Assembly (NCBI GenBank): GCA_050187875.1
Contig: JBFWXB010000002.1
Coordinates: 135,727 to 199,726, forward strand
Source of the DNA: JAFKKS01 sp050187875
GTDB lineage: Bacteria; Pseudomonadota; Alphaproteobacteria; Rhizobiales; Xanthobacteraceae
Length of the DNA stretch: 64,000 bases
Reading direction: 5' to 3'
Shown one piece after another: positions 61,998-64,000 of this stretch. The notes beneath the pieces were generated by a model. The model was not told the DNA's origin. It did not search any database and saw only the letters and a program-made list of their open reading frames with translations. Numbering within the stretch: position 1 is the stretch's first letter; each line of letters opens with the position of its first letter. Made by a program: the position numbers and the translations under genes.

Positions 61998-62082
61998 TCG
62001 CCCGTTCTTATCGCCGGGGCGGCGGCGGATGGCAAGTTGCCACGCATCGCCGCGCCGACCGCGGCGATGCGCGGTTTTTCGG

Positions 62083-62484
62083 CTAAGCTTTTGCCTTGCG
62101 CGCCTTGCGCGGGCGCCCCGGCCTGCGTCCCTTTTTCGGCGCGCGCTTTTCCGCAACGGCGCCACTGACGGCGAACTCTTCGCGGCTGCGCCCCTGCTTT
62201 TCGTAAGCGGTCAACCAGCGCGGACGCGCGCCGACGCCAGCCCATGTCGCCCCCGTTTCCGGATCGCGAAATTTCGCCGGCCGCTTCTTGCCCTTGAGGG
62301 GATGCGGCGCACGCGCGCTGCGTCCTTTCGGGCGTCCGCGCTTGGCATACGACTTTCCGAGCGCCGCAAGACGCGCCAATTGATTTTCGAGATCGTGGCG
62401 TTTCTGCGAAATCCAATCGTCGATTTCATCGCGGAGATTTAACAGCGCCTCGACGCCCATGGTCTTGAAATTGACAGCGGCCAT
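62083..62484 (-). CDS. H-NS family nucleoid protein
   Basis: Protein of 133 residues. The N-terminal ~45 residues form a helical oligomerisation region (LLNLRDEIDDWISQKRHDLE, key part). The C-terminal DNA-binding motif is TWAGVGARPRWL at about 83-94, as in the H-NS family TWxGxGRxPxW. The last 20 residues are Lys/Arg-rich (KKGRRPGRPRKARKAKA), AT-hook-like. It lies downstream of lon, between lon and tRNA-Val. A role as a silencer of AT-rich DNA is expected. Its upstream sequence is AT-rich, consistent with autoregulation. Confidence 0.9.
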   Translation of the reverse strand: MAAVNFKTMGVEALLNLRDEIDDWISQKRHDLENQLARLAALGKSYAKRGRPKGRSARAPHPLKGKKRPAKFRDPETGATWAGVGARPRWLTAYEKQGRSREEFAVSGAVAEKRAPKKGRRPGRPRKARKAKA

Positions 62485-62721
62485 TCGTTAGCTCCCACAA
62501 ATAGGCGGCCATATATACCCGCGACGAATAGCTTTTGCAAAAAGGGCCAAAGCGCTAAATTTTCGGGAAATAGATAAAAGAGAATATGAACTGGAAGTTG
62601 TGAGAGATATCGAACTTATCATTTTCACGGCAGAACACGTTTAAGAATTGCTTTTGAAGCTCCTTGCGTCTGGCTGAAGCCAAAACAATTCGGAAATTTT
62701 CGCCAAGCGGGAGCACAAAAG
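62485..62721. other. AT-rich intergenic region upstream of the H-NS gene
   Basis: This stretch, which together with the lon terminator spans about 300 bases, is richer in A and T than any other gap in the window (for example AGATAAAAGAGAATATGAAC and AACACGTTTAAGAATTGC). It must contain the H-NS gene promoter on the minus strand. A 60-codon minus-strand frame here has no recognisable features. Confidence 0.5.
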
Positions 62722-62752
62722 AAAAACGCCGGCGCACGAGGCGCCGGCGTTT
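62722..62752 (-). terminator. Intrinsic terminator of lon
   Basis: On the minus strand ACGCCGGCGCC and GCGCCGGCGT pair around a TCGT-type loop, followed by TTTTTC. It lies about 30 bases after the lon stop and in the right orientation. The plus strand ends with a weaker TTTCC, so it acts mainly for lon. Confidence 0.85.
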
Positions 62753-62782
62753 CCATTCGTCAGTCGTTCGGCGAGCGGATTA

Positions 62783-64000
<1,218 letters not shown>

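Noticed and set aside
62555..62737. Minus-strand 60-codon frame in the AT-rich gap
   Set aside because: It starts inside the lon terminator and has no ribosome site or domain.

Overview
The window is GC-rich chromosomal DNA of an alphaproteobacterium, most likely order Hyphomicrobiales (Rhizobiales), perhaps a Xanthobacteraceae/Nitrobacteraceae relative. The evidence is the complete aapJQMP amino-acid uptake operon, the alaC-hom-glpX-recJ order, a class I PHA synthase, an NDUFS4-like complex I accessory protein, the lon/hup/tRNA neighbourhood, and extragenic palindromes typical of this order. The genus cannot be fixed from the sequence alone. Seven tRNA genes are present: Arg-TCT, Arg-TCG, Pro-TGG, Glu-TTC, Leu-GAG, Asp-GTC and Val-TAC. 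No rRNA and no CRISPR array were seen.

Layout of the host part. 0-3.3 kb: a DUF2939-type protein cut by the window edge, then cysteine and sulfur metabolism (cysK, an alanyl-tRNA editing protein, sseA). 3.4-6.7 kb: a sugar-type ABC importer without its ATPase. 6.8-11.2 kb: aapJQMP, divergent from metC. 12.7-21.2 kb: a PAP2 phosphatase and the pbpC / alpha-2-macroglobulin pair. 21.3-30.4 kb: an amidase, a TM2 protein, a binding protein with a MetX-like hydrolase, an NDUFS4-like protein, a double cold-shock protein, a sirtuin, gloA, a small secreted basic protein and a lytic transglycosylase. 30.4-36.3 kb: recJ, an acetyltransferase, glpX, hom and alaC. 36.3-42.4 kb: a lipoprotein, phaC, a gamma-glutamylcyclotransferase-like gene, acyP, lipB, an orphan FliN-like domain and mgtE. 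42.5-48.6 kb: five co-directional genes combining an iron/aminophosphonate-type ABC importer with a class V aminotransferase and a threonine aldolase-like enzyme, headed by a perfect 16-bp palindrome. 60-64 kb: hup, an EamA permease, an H-NS-type protein and the 3' part of lon.

The most interesting segment is an integrated element of about 10.7 kb (49130-59874). It is bounded by a 48-bp perfect direct repeat of the 3' part of tRNA-Asp, and the tRNA is intact at the right end. All its convincing genes lie on the plus strand and many overlap by a few bases. They encode a head-completion-like protein, large terminase, HNH nuclease, HK97-type major capsid protein, prohead protease, connector and portal, then two zinc-knuckle proteins, small DNA-binding proteins and a divergent tyrosine recombinase. 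No tail, lysis or replication gene can be recognised, and no small terminase. The open, coupled frames and perfect attachment repeats argue against random decay. The best reading is a capsid-forming phage satellite (cf-PICI-like) that makes its own heads and would need tails and lysis from a helper phage. The head genes are in an order unlike ordinary HK97-type phages, the recombinase lacks several canonical catalytic residues, and candidate arm-type recombinase sites flank both ends. All family assignments come from reading motifs by eye, without database searches.
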